Positions 35,890-47,480 of a stretch of 64,000 nucleotides of DNA are shown one piece after another. Made by a program: the position numbers and the translations under genes. This DNA is from Acanthornis magna (Eukaryota; Chordata; Aves; Passeriformes; Acanthizidae), in contig JAWUZG010000013.1 of assembly GCA_036785705.1 (NCBI GenBank), positions 20,431,001 through 20,495,000 of the forward strand, given 5' to 3'. Below the pieces are notes generated by a model. It was not told the DNA's origin, made no database searches, and saw only the letters and a program-made list of their open reading frames with translations. Each line of letters starts with the position of its first letter. The stretch's first letter is position 1.

Positions 35890-38800
35890 TTTTTATGTCA
35901 CAAACCTGTGGGAAATACCTGTGCCCTTAGAGCCACAGATTGATCCCATCTTTACTGTAGCTGTGGTAGCTGAATAGCCACATTTCAGCATGGTTTAGAC
36001 CATCTGACTGTTGCCATTGCAGAAAGGGAAAAACTGTTCCTTCCATTAAAGTGAAACTTTTACTTCAATTACAGCGAAATCCCAACTGTCAGCGCAGGCT
36101 GAAATGCTGCAGTACAGCTGCCAGCTCCAGCACTTGCAGATAAAACAGGCTGAGGTCACAGTTTTTTGGCTAAAACACAGCACAGAATTATAATAGCAAG
36201 TATTTTCTGACAGGTCCCAGTTCTCTGTTTGGGATTTGTTTGTTTAGATTTGTTTTTCTATCCGTATTTCAAGCCATTGATTCCATAGAAGCGTGTCAGT
36301 TCATTAACGAATCTTGTCAGCTCTTTTTTTTGGCACTGCAAATGGGTTGTTTCCCTGCTAAATTAATCCAGCTCCAATGTCACTCGCACACCAATCAGTG
36401 TTCCCATTCAGGGAGGTCAGGCAGAAAAGCGGAGAGAACGACTTCTTTTCTTTTAACCAAAAGAGAAAACAAAATATTGCTGAACTCTGAGGCCTCGTTG
36501 GAGCTGGTCACATCAGCGCTGTGCATGAAGATGGCTCCTGCCTGATTTCCAGCCCAGGGAATTCTGCTGGAGCCTCCTCAGTCCTGGGGAAAAGCTTTCA
36601 AAGCAACCTCCAACACTGGGCCATTACATCCCAGCCCATCCTGGGTACTGTGTCTGTGTGAAGAAGTGGAAAATGTGCAAGGGGGACAATCAGAGATGAT
36701 CTAAACCTCTGGAGGTCTCTGGGATCCTAAGGGATTTATAGGATAAGATGGAGGCTTATATACCATGGCCTGAGGTGGATTTTGTCTCCTGATAAAATTG
36801 AAGAATTTTTACGGAGGGAATAAAAGGCAGCAATGTAACCTCATATATTGCCTTTTTTATATTGCTTTGTTAAGGCTGGGCTATAAACCAGACGAAAAGG
36901 AGCATAAAATGATGAGGAAATGAAGAGTGAATTCAGCTCCTCTAAAATATTCCACCTTTTTCTTTCCATTTCCATGTTCCAATGGGCACTGCCAGTGGCC
37001 CACCAGCCACAACCACAATGACCTCAAACAAAGGGACAACAAAGTCCCAGCAGAAGGAGATTGTCCAGGACACCCCTGGGATGTTCTTAATGTCCTCAGG
37101 GCAAGGCCATCCCATCTCTGCACTCACCCTCACGTCCCTCGACTTAGCTCAGCTTTCTATCCTTCTGTGCCCCAGCCTCAGGTACACACAGGAGTCAGCT
37201 CTGGGAAAGCTCTCCAACATCTGTTCAGAGTTACATTTCTTTGACATTCATAATTATGACCTTTGTCAGCAGATCATGTAAGCATGAAATTGATTTTGAA
37301 AATCAGTAATTCCGCTGACTTTACCTGGATCACTCACATGTTTAAAGTTAAAAGAACACTTAAGAGCTTTGCTGTATACAGACCTAGCCCCGACAGAGTG
37401 CAAAATGTTTCCAGTCACACACAAACAGCCAGTAGCCACAGACTGCTCCACTCTCCAGCTCAGATTTAATCTTACAGGGGCTCTGTTTCACTGACACAAC
37501 CATGAACTGCTTCCCTCTAAGACCCACATGCTGCAATCAACTTTCAAGGGATTTATAAGTGCATACATTACTGTCCCTTGCACACCAGCAGAGCATCAGT
37601 ATTACTGATGTAATGCACCCCAGCCCAGTCAGCTGCTCCAAAAAGTGGTTTATTTTGCAGCTGATTGATGGTTTGCTGATTCTGGAAATCTCTCCATATG
37701 ACAAGTGTTTCTAAAACATTTAAGGCACTACAGAGCTGAAGGTTCTCAAGAGTGCAATCATCTTTTGCAGCTAAATCATGGTAAGGAATGTACTTGCAAT
37801 GTGAGCTCGCTCGCAGGTTTGCTGCCTTTGACAAATTGAATCCACCACAAATAATTTTGGGGTTGCAATTACAAATGGGCAGTGCCTGGAAATTAATCAC
37901 CGAAGTATTTAATGAATATCCACAAAAGTAATCTCAACAGCTGCAAGCCATCGAGAAGATTTCAAACCCTAGGCTGCGAAGTCAGGTACCAGTAATTCTT
38001 CCAGAAGTAACTCAGAACATCTTGCCCAGGACATATGAACACATTTTGATGAGTCTAAATATCAGAAAACACCAAACTGACATTCAATATTTCCATAGAT
38101 AACAGATGGTTTCACACGTTGCTCCCCACTTGGGGTTTCCTAATGCATCTGAATCATGTTTTGAAATATAACTCAAGGTTTGGAAAATCTCTAAGGTTTT
38201 CAATAAATGGAGTTTAATGTCAAGACTACTCGAAGCAGCTGTTCCTCCTAACCATGGAAAATCACATCCACCTTTTTTTGGCATGACCCAATGCAGAAAT
38301 GATGTAATTTAGGGGTCCCATGCACCTCCACCCCCTGCATTCTCCAGTGCTTTACATGAAAACACAGAAAGTTGACAGCACACGTCTCAGAGCTTCGTGT
38401 GCTGCCACTTTTTACTGCAGACAAGGTGTCAGTGTTTCTCTCTCCACTCCTACCTGCAGCAGGTGATTAATGGCTCAAGGCTCACAAGGCATTTGAGCTC
38501 CACGTTCCACACAACATCAGGAAGATGGAGCAGGGGTTGTGTGCTCATCTGCAGCCCTGGAGATTCCCAGGAAGCAGGGATGGGAACATTGCTCCCTTCC
38601 CCAGGTTTCTGATGAGCTTCTCACACCTCTGGAGTCCAGAACCCACAGGTCCAGCCTGGCCTGCTGCCATCAGGTACCTGCTCTGCCAATGCAGCCTCTC
38701 ATTTCTCTGCTAGGCATTCTTTGTCACTCCACACCCCTGCAGAGCCCTGGACCAGTGCATGGTGTGATTTACAGAAACAACTGACCTACACATGCACAAG

Positions 38801-40984
38801 CTGAGAAAACTTCTGCATGGACTTGCAACACTCAGACCGTAATTTCTTAGGAACATCAGAGTCAGAAATACTGAAGAAAAGGGCAAAATGATTTTGCAAA
38901 ACCATGACCAGCTTTTTCCTGTGGTTTGGGATCCGTGTGCTACGAATGCCAAACCCAGGCAAGGCTGATTGTACCACTCCCCACCACTGTCTCGAAGCTC
39001 CTGCTGAGATGAGGAACCTCATGTTGTCAACACCACACACAACTCTTCCAGAATGCAAATCGTCAGCTGGACACCACACTGACCTAAAAAAATAACCCCA
39101 GTTTTCCCCAACTGAAAAATAATCATTGATAAATGCTGTGTTTCTTAAGGAGCAGATCTCAACGTCTCCAAATCCACATAGTCAGACAGACGCCCATAGA
39201 GGTAATTTACTGCACTTTCCTGTCCTGCTTCTAAAAGAGGTGGAGATTGCATCTTACAATCTCCTAAATCTGACTTTATTACAGGTACAAGAGACTTTGG
39301 TGCGTTCAGCAAAGCCTGTATTAGCAGTTTTATGTTTTTTTGTGTTTTTATGTTCTTTTAATCACTGACATGGAATGTAAATAGTTTCCTCAATTGCTGC
39401 ATACTTCCCATTCCTGGAGGAAGGCACACCCTTTGACAAAGATTAAGAGAATATAAAGTTAAATCCCTGTTTACTAAAGGAATTAAATTCTTCTCTAGTT
39501 ACTGGAACAGAGCAACCTATGCAGGGGGCATCTACCTTCAAAGGACAAACAACCTTCAAGGACAGGTTTTGAATAACCAAGGAGCATAAAAATAATACAA
39601 AGAAATTTCAAGATTTGGGTTTGATGTTGAATAACAAAGTGAATTGGAATTTATCACAGCTGGGTAACGTTAGGGTTCATCCAAATGCCTGGGAATACAA
39701 AGCATTTTGCATTGTTTTACCCTTGAGGAGCAAAGAGGTGCCCCGTGGATTTCCATTGAAGTTGTCCATCCCCAGCCCGAGGCAGGATGTCCCCGACCTC
39801 CCCTGGACATTTGCTTTCACAGGCACATTCCTTCCTCCTAACACATAAAACTGCGTCGCTCACGTCTGCGCTCTCTCTGTTAAACTGCAAAAAATACCTT
39901 TGTGGCTTTGATTCCCCAGCAGGGGAACCTACAGAACTCACAGATCCTTGGGAACAGTTATAAAAAGTTTTCCCCAGGTTGGGAGTGATCTTTGGTTTTC
40001 CTTTGACAAACAGCACGCAGTTGTCCTGATCTGGATTCCCACAATATATCTTTGAGATTCTCTTAGAGGAAAACGGAACAGTTGTGGGGTAGACAAAGAC
40101 GTTGATGACTTTTTCCATTTGTCATGGACTTCCAGAGCAGGGATTTCATTCCTGTATGGTTTTGCATCCCTGTAAAAACTCTGCTGGGGGTCTGCCCGTG
40201 GGACCACATCTACAGCAGTCCCTGATCCCTCTCTGAAAGCTCATGGATGTGAGTGGGATTTGCCAAGAGCACACGGAAAAAGATGGACACAAACAAGGGC
40301 TCAAGCCCAGCATTGGTGCTGGGCCTCATGAGCAGCACAGCCACCCCATCATCAGCCCCTTGCCAGCAAACCCAGAGAGCTCCAGTTTAACATTCCAGCA
40401 GGGGTTAATCCCAAAGTCTTGGCTCATCATCCCCGATGGACACTGCATGGAGTAAATCATGGGTGCAGGCAGCACTAGGAGGGATGAAACTTTTTTCTCC
40501 AAAAAAGTTCCAGAGACTGTAGGATATTCCAGATTACTATAAATAAAAGGCCTTACCACAGGAAAGGAGGACAAACCCAAATGAAATACACAGGAAAACC
40601 CTGAGAGGCAACATGTCCATTTTCAGCCCCACATAAAAGCACACAACGATAGAGATTCTTGCTCTATCAGCAATGCACAAATACCCATAATCCAAAGTGG
40701 AACAAAACTCTTTCATTAGAGGACTCTTTATAGGGGACCAGTAGCAAAATTGGCCCCAGATTAATTTTAAACCATCAATTTCAAAATTACAACCCTTCTC
40801 TGAAAGTACAAAGTGACCATGCAGCAGGGTACTTACTCATTCCTCTCCAAATCGATGACCAGATGCTTATTTTCAACTTGAATTACAAACTGCAGCAGCG
40901 CTGGGTGGGTCTGAAAAAAGGAAAACAGAGTTGGCTGAGTCCAAACTCATCATCCCTGCCAGGGAAATGGACTTATCATGGAAG
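35890..40984. other. Long unique stretch
   Basis: Five kilobases without recognised transposon, array or gene. Frames such as 39717-40118 (minus, 133 codons) and 40243-40455 lack a signature. A possible CR1 relic near 36596-36720 was too diverged to support. Confidence 0.5.
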
Positions 40985-41208
40985 CATGGAATGGTTTGGG
41001 TGGGAAGGGACCTTTAAAGATCATTTTGTTCCACCCTCTGCCATGGCAGGGACACCTCCCACTGTCCCAGGCTGCTCCAAGCCCCAATGTCCAGCCTGGC
41101 CTTGGACACTGCCAGGGATCCAGGGGCAGCCACAGCTGCTCTGGGCACCTGTGCCAGGGCCTGCCCACCCTCACAGGGAAGGATTCCTTCCCAATATGCA
41201 TGATGTAT
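40985..41208 (-). mobile_element. CR1 LINE fragment, 5'-truncated
   Basis: Antisense CR1 3' end from GCATGGAATGGTTTGGGTGG through CCCACTGTCCCAGGCTGCTCC to CCTGCCCACCCTCACAGGG. It carries CCCCAATGTCCAGCC where most copies here have CCCTGTCCAGCC. The same variant occurs in the copy at 63190-63386. Frames at 40863-41262 are translations of this repeat. Confidence 0.93.
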
Positions 41209-41300
41209 TTCAAATTTTTAAGATGTATTTCAAGTTTTTCACATGGCATAATTAAGTTTTAGCTGAAAAGTAAGAAGAAGTGGTGTTAGAGCAATTAAAG

Positions 41301-41353
41301 TCATAGAATATCCTGAGTTGAAAGGGACCTGTAAGGATTGTCAAGTGCAAAAA
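41301..41353 (-). mobile_element. CR1 3'-tip fragment
   Basis: TCATAGAATATCCTGAGTTG, then AAAGGGACCTGTAAGGATTGTC on the plus strand is a short antisense CR1 tip, about 90 bp from the preceding copy. Confidence 0.78.
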
Positions 41354-43176
41354 ATGTGAAATATCAGTAGAAATATGGTCAGCAGTATTATCAGGTATCT
41401 CTATGACAACAACAGACAAAGTATTTATGCCTATACAAGTATTTAAGAGAATTTTCTAAACAAGACGTCAGCACCAGAGCCCACGGAAATCCCAGCTGCA
41501 CTCCAGCGTGGAGCAGGGACCAGGACATCTGGATTGCATTTTCAGCACCATCATGACTGCATGCAATCTTCACAGTGCCTTTCCCCTGATTATAAAAACC
41601 AAGTTCTTTTTCATCTCAAGCATCCAAAGGTAAATCCATTAATTTTTGCGGGGGAGCTGTGAGAGAGCATCTGAAGGAGTGGAGGCCTAGAAATTTCCAG
41701 GAAGGGTCAATGCACCTACACAGGCTCTGGAATCTGCACTTCCAAGGAGAAAGCACAGTTTGCAATATTCTGGCTACCCTTAATCCAAAAGACTTAGCTC
41801 ACATATATTTTTAAACTGTTTACATTTAACTTACATTTTATTAAACAAACTCACTGGATTGAGCGACAGCATTTCCTTGTTTGAAATTCCAACAGTAGCT
41901 CCATAAATCAGCTGTTCCCCTGTACACTCGAGATGTTTTTCTGGAGATTTATGTCAGCCAATTGCAGCAAGATCATTTTAGGGTTCTAGTGTTTAATTGA
42001 TTTATTGGGAAATGTGTCTGAATTTGTGACTGCTACAGCGGAGCCCCGGCAGAGTCTCTGCGACAGACAGAGCACCCCCGCCCTCGGAATGCAACGATTT
42101 TCAAATTGTTTGAAAAATTAGAGATGTTTATTAAAAACTGGAATTATTGGGAGGCTGTCATAGACTAAACAAAATTGTTCAAATGAAAAATAGCTGAGAA
42201 CTCCCCAGTGCTCTCAGGCTTTATTGAGCCCAGACTGGGACTGAGATACCATTGCTCTCTCCAAAGTGTCCTGCTCGTGCGAATCCAAACGTGCTTTCCC
42301 AGCAACAGCATTGAAATTCTGCATCTCTGTGAACTCTGCAGAAACCAGATCCCACTAGAATGCTAAATAAATGCTTCAGACTATCCTTGGCACTCAGCAA
42401 ACACATGGGAGTCATTTATTGGCATGAATATTTAGAAGCAGTGTTGATTATGACTTTAATATTACTGCATTGCTTCCAAAACCCGTGAGATCTACAGAAT
42501 ATGGAGTTTTGAGAGAGTAAACCACAATTAATTATAATATAACACAGTAAATAATTAAGATATTGCAGTGGCACAAATGGATTCTTTTCAGCTGAAGGCC
42601 CTCTTAATATGGAAATGACAACTATGTTTATTCATGAGTTCACAGTGGTACTTATTTGACAGTCAATTGATGTTGGTAAAGTTGCAAAGTTAAAAAAGCA
42701 GCTGCAGAATAGAACAGACTGTTACAAGACAAAATCATCTCTCAGAGAATTCCTAAAGCTGAAATTTCTTATCAAGGAGCACAATAAAGGCCCCAGTTAC
42801 GGATGCTGCATTGCTTTGCACAAGACCCAGGTTCAGAATCTTGCTTCACCATCGATTTTTTCCTTTCAAACAAATGGCTCATTTCCTTCTTTTCCATCTG
42901 GGAAGAGATGAGACTATACTTTTTCTTAGTCTGACTGGAATTCATAAGCACAAATACAGCAAAAAATTGCACACTGCACAGGTGTTAGGGTGACCACAAA
43001 CAGAAACACTTGAAATTACAAATTTCTAATGGTAAAGAAAAATGAATATCTTTCAGAAAGGTCATTTGAGGTTTGTGCTTCAGTTTTGCCTCCTCTTTTT
43101 TTAATCCATACACTTGTGAAATCAATTCAAATTTTTTGGGGTTTTGTTTGGGCTATTTTTTTGTTTTTTCTTGCAG
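41354..43176. other. Unique non-coding stretch
   Basis: No transposon or gene. A small CpG-containing patch lies at 42035-42110. The end of the stretch is a T-rich tract (about 43120-43176) that forms a textbook splice-acceptor sequence. Confidence 0.5.
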
Positions 43177-43261
43177 TGGTTGTGGAGTCTGCCCTAAAGT
43201 ATTTGTATGGTTCTGCTACAAAACCTTAGAAGTTCATTTTAAATCCCATGAAACACTGTGA
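43177..43261 (+). other. Zinc-finger-like peptide behind a strong splice acceptor
   Basis: A long T-rich tract ends TTCTTGCAG at 43176. The frame that follows encodes a C-x2-C (codons at 43181 and 43190), a Lys-Val-Phe, a Leu and an H-x3-H (codons at 43235 and 43247), with a stop at 43259-43261. This resembles a C2H2 zinc finger, but the Cys-to-His gap is 14 residues rather than the usual 12. No second finger, donor site or nearby AATAAA is evident. It may be a decayed finger, a terminal exon or chance. Confidence 0.2.
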
Positions 43262-45382
43262 TACTCTCCCCTTACAATCAATACTTCCAAAACTGAGTTG
43301 CAAGGAGAAATGGGAATGACTATAAATACAGATATTAGAGCACTGCCTTATATTTTCCACTCAGAATAATAGAAAAAGCACCTTGTGGGGGTACAGAGTC
43401 TCCTGCTCAGAACATTTGAGAAAGAGCCACTTTTTATAAGTCTTCCTCAAGAACCACATAAATAATTTCTATGCTGATGCCACAACTTATTCCCACATTG
43501 ATCCCTTCAAAATTATCGACTGTGGAAGCGAGGTGAACTTAATGAGAGTGGCATTATTTAAAACATAATGAAGAATTTTGTGTGGTTCTACCTTCTTTTC
43601 TCCACAGATTCAAATTATTTAGTTCTTTCCTAAAACTGCAGTTTGCAGTTTCCTTTTTGACAACGTTTTTTGTGGCATAAGAGAAAATTTCATCAATGCA
43701 CGCAAGATTTTTCTTGACATCCTAAGAGGCCAAACTGACTTCAGGATGATTGGAATAGGAATCTCCATAACTTTCCCCTCTTATTTAGAGGATTTACTTC
43801 CAAAATCTTCATCAAACTATATAAAAAAAAACCAGGAAAAGCATTTCCCCCCTTAATTTGCTCCTTCCATGATTAGAGCTGAGGGGTTTTGGTTTCAACT
43901 GATGTTAGTAAAACTTAATATTCTGAAAGAAATTAGTGAAACATGAAGTCAGGGTCAAGCAAGAAGTCTTACTGATAAAGCAGATTAAAAAATTAATAAA
44001 TCAGTACTTGATTAAGTCAAAGATGATGAGCCAGTAGCCTATTTCTGAGTCAGAAGTTCTGCAGTAAAACTACTTTAACTAGTACATGTTTTTTAAGTCA
44101 TACTTTTAAGTAATACCATAATAGTTATTAAAAGTAATAAAGTATTACTTATTAAAAGTGATACTTTTAAGTAATACTGTAATACTTGTTTTTTTCCATT
44201 TTAAATCACCCTGATCTTCAGATCTTCACATAGAAGGAGAAAAGGGAGGATGGTTTGGGGATTAAGGCTTCCCCTGTGAACGAGCAGACACTGTTGGGAA
44301 TACTGTCTAATAATAAAGCTATCTAGCCTCAAAATAACCCATTTTTATTCCTAGCAGCCATCCATCTGGAGATGATTTGTTCACCTTGGTGGGATGCTCA
44401 TTCTGGAACTCGAATGCAAAGTGGTTGTCACTGAGCAAAAGTCTTAATTATTGCTGGATCCCCTTTCCTTTGGGCTGTGCTCCCACTGCAGTGCTCTGAG
44501 CTTTTCCCTTATCCTCCCCGCTGGGATTGGAAGAGAAGGAATTTCTTATTGCATTTGAAGAGCACAAAACTGATGGAATGGGGAGCCCTAACACATCTCT
44601 CTTTGCAGCTTCCTCTCTATAAATGATAAAGAATTTTATAGACTTGAGATATGTTAGACCAGCACAAAAAACTTCAAATTAATTCTGGCTATTACATAAT
44701 AGAAACAAAGGGAAATATCTATAGATAAGGAAAAGAGTGAAAATTAACTCCAACCAGCAGCAATAATTGGTTTGGAAACAGAAATGCATTTTCAGCTGTA
44801 TCCAATGTCCAAATCCAGTATTTGAGGACAGAGATCAGCACAAGAAATAGAACCAAAAGGGACAATTTTGCTTCTCTGGTTTCAAAGTTTTAAATTATAT
44901 CCTGACAGAATCAGACTGAAATAGGCAGGTTTGTTTAACCCAGAAAGTGGTTTCCAGTCCCTCCAGAGCTGGTATTAACTTTGCTGAAGCCAACTCTGCA
45001 ACAGAGGCAGCTTGGCGTGTGTGGCCAAGATAACCCGGGCCCAAAATGGGTCAAAATTGGTGAGACAGAAAGGAAAAAATAATAATTATGAGCAGAATTA
45101 TGGATTGTAATTAGTTGCATGCAACGTGGCTCCTGACATTCCACAGGGAGCTAAATGAAACCACAGCAAACCCTCGCAGTGTCACATTTCAGAAATGGCT
45201 GCCTGGGCCTTCGTTTGAAGTCAGAGAAATCACACCAAGTCGAACCAGATTCAATGATTGATAGACAAAGGACTCTGCCAGGGATCATTTGGGAGCATTT
45301 TTTCATCCACAGTCTTAAGCTAAAAGCACTGATATTAGCTGTCAGAGTGGGACCCACTTTGGACAGAGCTCTCCTGGAGCAA
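43262..45382. other. Unique stretch with AT palindrome cluster
   Basis: Mostly AT-rich. The interlocked repeats at 44100-44177 are listed separately. No gene or transposon is recognised. Confidence 0.5.
44100..44177. repeat. AT-rich direct and inverted repeat cluster
   Basis: ATACTTTTAAGTAATAC occurs at 44100-44116 and again, identically, at 44161-44177 (61-bp offset). Between them, 44142-44162 carries an inverted version with a 3-bp interruption. The segment could fold into alternative hairpins. Confidence 0.85.
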
Positions 45383-45416
45383 TGTGTCCAGGTGTGTCCA
45401 GGTGTGTCCAGGTGTG
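45383..45416. repeat. 10-bp tandem repeat (TGTGTCCAGG)
   Basis: Just over three exact copies, about 90 bp upstream of the long CR1 copy. Confidence 0.93.
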
Positions 45417-45508
45417 GGGAATGAGTGGACATGGAGCTGAGAGAAAGACCTGAGGAGCCCACGAACGTCATGGGGGAAATGGGACACTCTGCTCTGGGAC
45501 AGCTGGGG

Positions 45509-45886
45509 GTGCTCACCTGGAGAGGAGAAGGCTCCAGGGAGAGCTCAGAGCCTCTTCCAGTGCCTGAAGGACTCCAGGAGAGCTGCAGAGGGACTGGGGA
45601 CAAGGGATGGAGGGACAGGACACAGGGAATGGATTCAAACTGACAAAGGTCAGGGACAGATGGATATTAGGAAGTAATTGTTCCCTGGGAGGGTGGGCAG
45701 GCCCTGGCACAGGTGCCCAGAGCAGCTGTGGCTGCCCCTGGATCCCTGGCAGTGTCCCAGGCCAGGCTGGACAGGGCTTGGAGCAGCCTGGGGCAGTGGG
45801 AGGTGTCCCTGCCATGGCAGGGGTGGGATGAGATGTTTGTTATGATTCCTTTCAAGCCAAACCTTCATGTGATTCCATGATCCTAT
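45509..45886 (+). mobile_element. CR1 LINE fragment, longest copy in the window
   Basis: Sense CR1 3' end of about 375 bp. It starts near GTGCTCACCTGGAGAGGAG and runs through CCTCTTCCAGTGCCTGAAGG, GGATATTAGGAAGTAATTG, GGAGGGTGGGCAGGCCCTGG, the GTCCCTGCCATGGCAGG core and an octamer-like end TGTGATTCCATGATCC. It covers the end of the reverse-transcriptase region and the 3' UTR in degraded form. Frames in this interval are repeat translations. Confidence 0.95.
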
Positions 45887-47045
45887 TTACTTTCTCCTCT
45901 ATGCTCTTTAAACCAGAAATTCACCACAAAAAACAAGAGTCATGAGTTTTTGTTATCTGTTGAGAACAGGTCTGGAAATGAAAGACTTTTGAGCTATACC
46001 AGGTAGTCACATTCCACACACATACAGATGTTTCTTCTTGTTTCAGAAGAGTTAACACCAGGAATTAGAAACTGCATAACTGGGGACAGAGTCCATTATT
46101 TCCAGCAGGGATAAATTCCATGCCATTTTTTGCTATCTGTATGAAAATACCTTTTATTTCCCTCATTTATCACACACTGACGTTCTGCATTGGTGCTAAA
46201 AGGTGTATTTACAGTATCAGATCTAGGGCTGATATTATTCCTCTACTATCTATAAACCACAAAAAGGGAGAAGCTAGGAAATCTATGAGAAATAAAGTCA
46301 CTCAGGGAATCTTACCATGGAAACTGGAACTTAATCCAACAAATGCAAGCTGTCTACAAAATATATACATTTAAGATAATTACAACCTGCAACGAATGCT
46401 GTAAATTGTATGTAATGCTTTTAAATCTATAAATATTTCCTGGTTCCCTTTTGGCTTCAGTTTAGAAGTGAACACAAGGTGCAACGTTCTCTGCAAACAC
46501 CTCCAAGACCAAGCGATATTTAACGGGTAGGACATGAAAAGTATAAACATTTAATTCTTATGGCTTTGCAGGTTCCTGGGGGCAGCGAATTCAGCTGTGC
46601 TTTCCCTACCCTCAGATGAGAAGGATGTATCCCAGTGGCTGCTTATAATGAGCACCAACTAAGAGAACAGAGCATTTTGCAACTGTTTTTTTATTTTCTT
46701 TAATGGCTTCGCAAAGACTCCCAACCCCTTAACAAATTGGCTGAGCCCGTCCAATAATGTAGGAAACCAAAGATCTGCCAAGTTTGTCCCCAAGTTTGTT
46801 TTAAAGGGATCCTTTGAACACAGAATGATCACACTTTTTGCTTTCTTGCTGACTGTACAAAGAGATGCAAGATTCCTTATCTGAAGGCACAATAGCTAAA
46901 TTTGTTTTCCTTTTTTTTTTCTTTTTTGTCCTCTTTTTCTTAACTCCTATAGCAAATCAATTTGCTGCTTGGAGGGAGTCAGGCTTTTGTACCCTCTCCT
47001 TTTCCTGTTCCCTACATTGCTATATGATATTTATATGGCAGGTTT
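45887..47045. other. Unique non-coding stretch
   Basis: AT-rich, with a T-rich run near 46909-46930. Nothing else is recognised. Confidence 0.5.
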
Positions 47046-47317
47046 TATATATATATATATATATATATATACACGTATGTGTATGTGTGTGTGTATATAT
47101 ACACACACACACATACATACATATATGTATATATATATAAATATGTGTATATATACATATATATGCACATATATATAAATTATATATATAATATATATAA
47201 TCTATATATAATTCATATATAAAATATTATACATATAAGTATGTATGTGTATATATATATAAAATATATACATGTATGGATGTATGTATGTCTATATGTA
47301 TATATGTATATGTATAA
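47046..47317. repeat. TA/TG/CA low-complexity block
   Basis: Begins with 13 pure TA units (47046-47071), then alternating purine-pyrimidine DNA of TATG, TG, CA and TATA type to 47317. It contains a perfect 28-bp palindrome at 47084-47111 (GT run, ATATAT centre, AC run). Frames crossing it encode Tyr-Ile-His runs and are not genes. Confidence 0.97.
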
Positions 47318-47408
47318 AACCCTGCTGCCCCACACAACACAGCAGAACCCATTGCAGATGAGATCCTAAAGTGACTTTTCCACTCCTTCCATGGCTTCCT
47401 TACAGGAA

Positions 47409-47480
47409 TCATGGAATGGTTTTGGTTGGAAGGAACCTTTAAAGACCCTCCAGTCCAACCCCTCTGCAGTGAGCAGGAAA
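47409..47480 (-). mobile_element. CR1 3'-tip fragment
   Basis: ATCATGGAATGGTTTTGGTTGG, then AAGGAACCTTTAAAGACCCTCC on the plus strand: antisense CR1 terminus, about 70 bp. It starts roughly 90 bp after the TA/TG block. Confidence 0.9.

Noticed and set aside
36596..36740. Possible very old CR1 relic
   Set aside because: Only scattered short matches. It could not be aligned by eye with the CR1 3' end.
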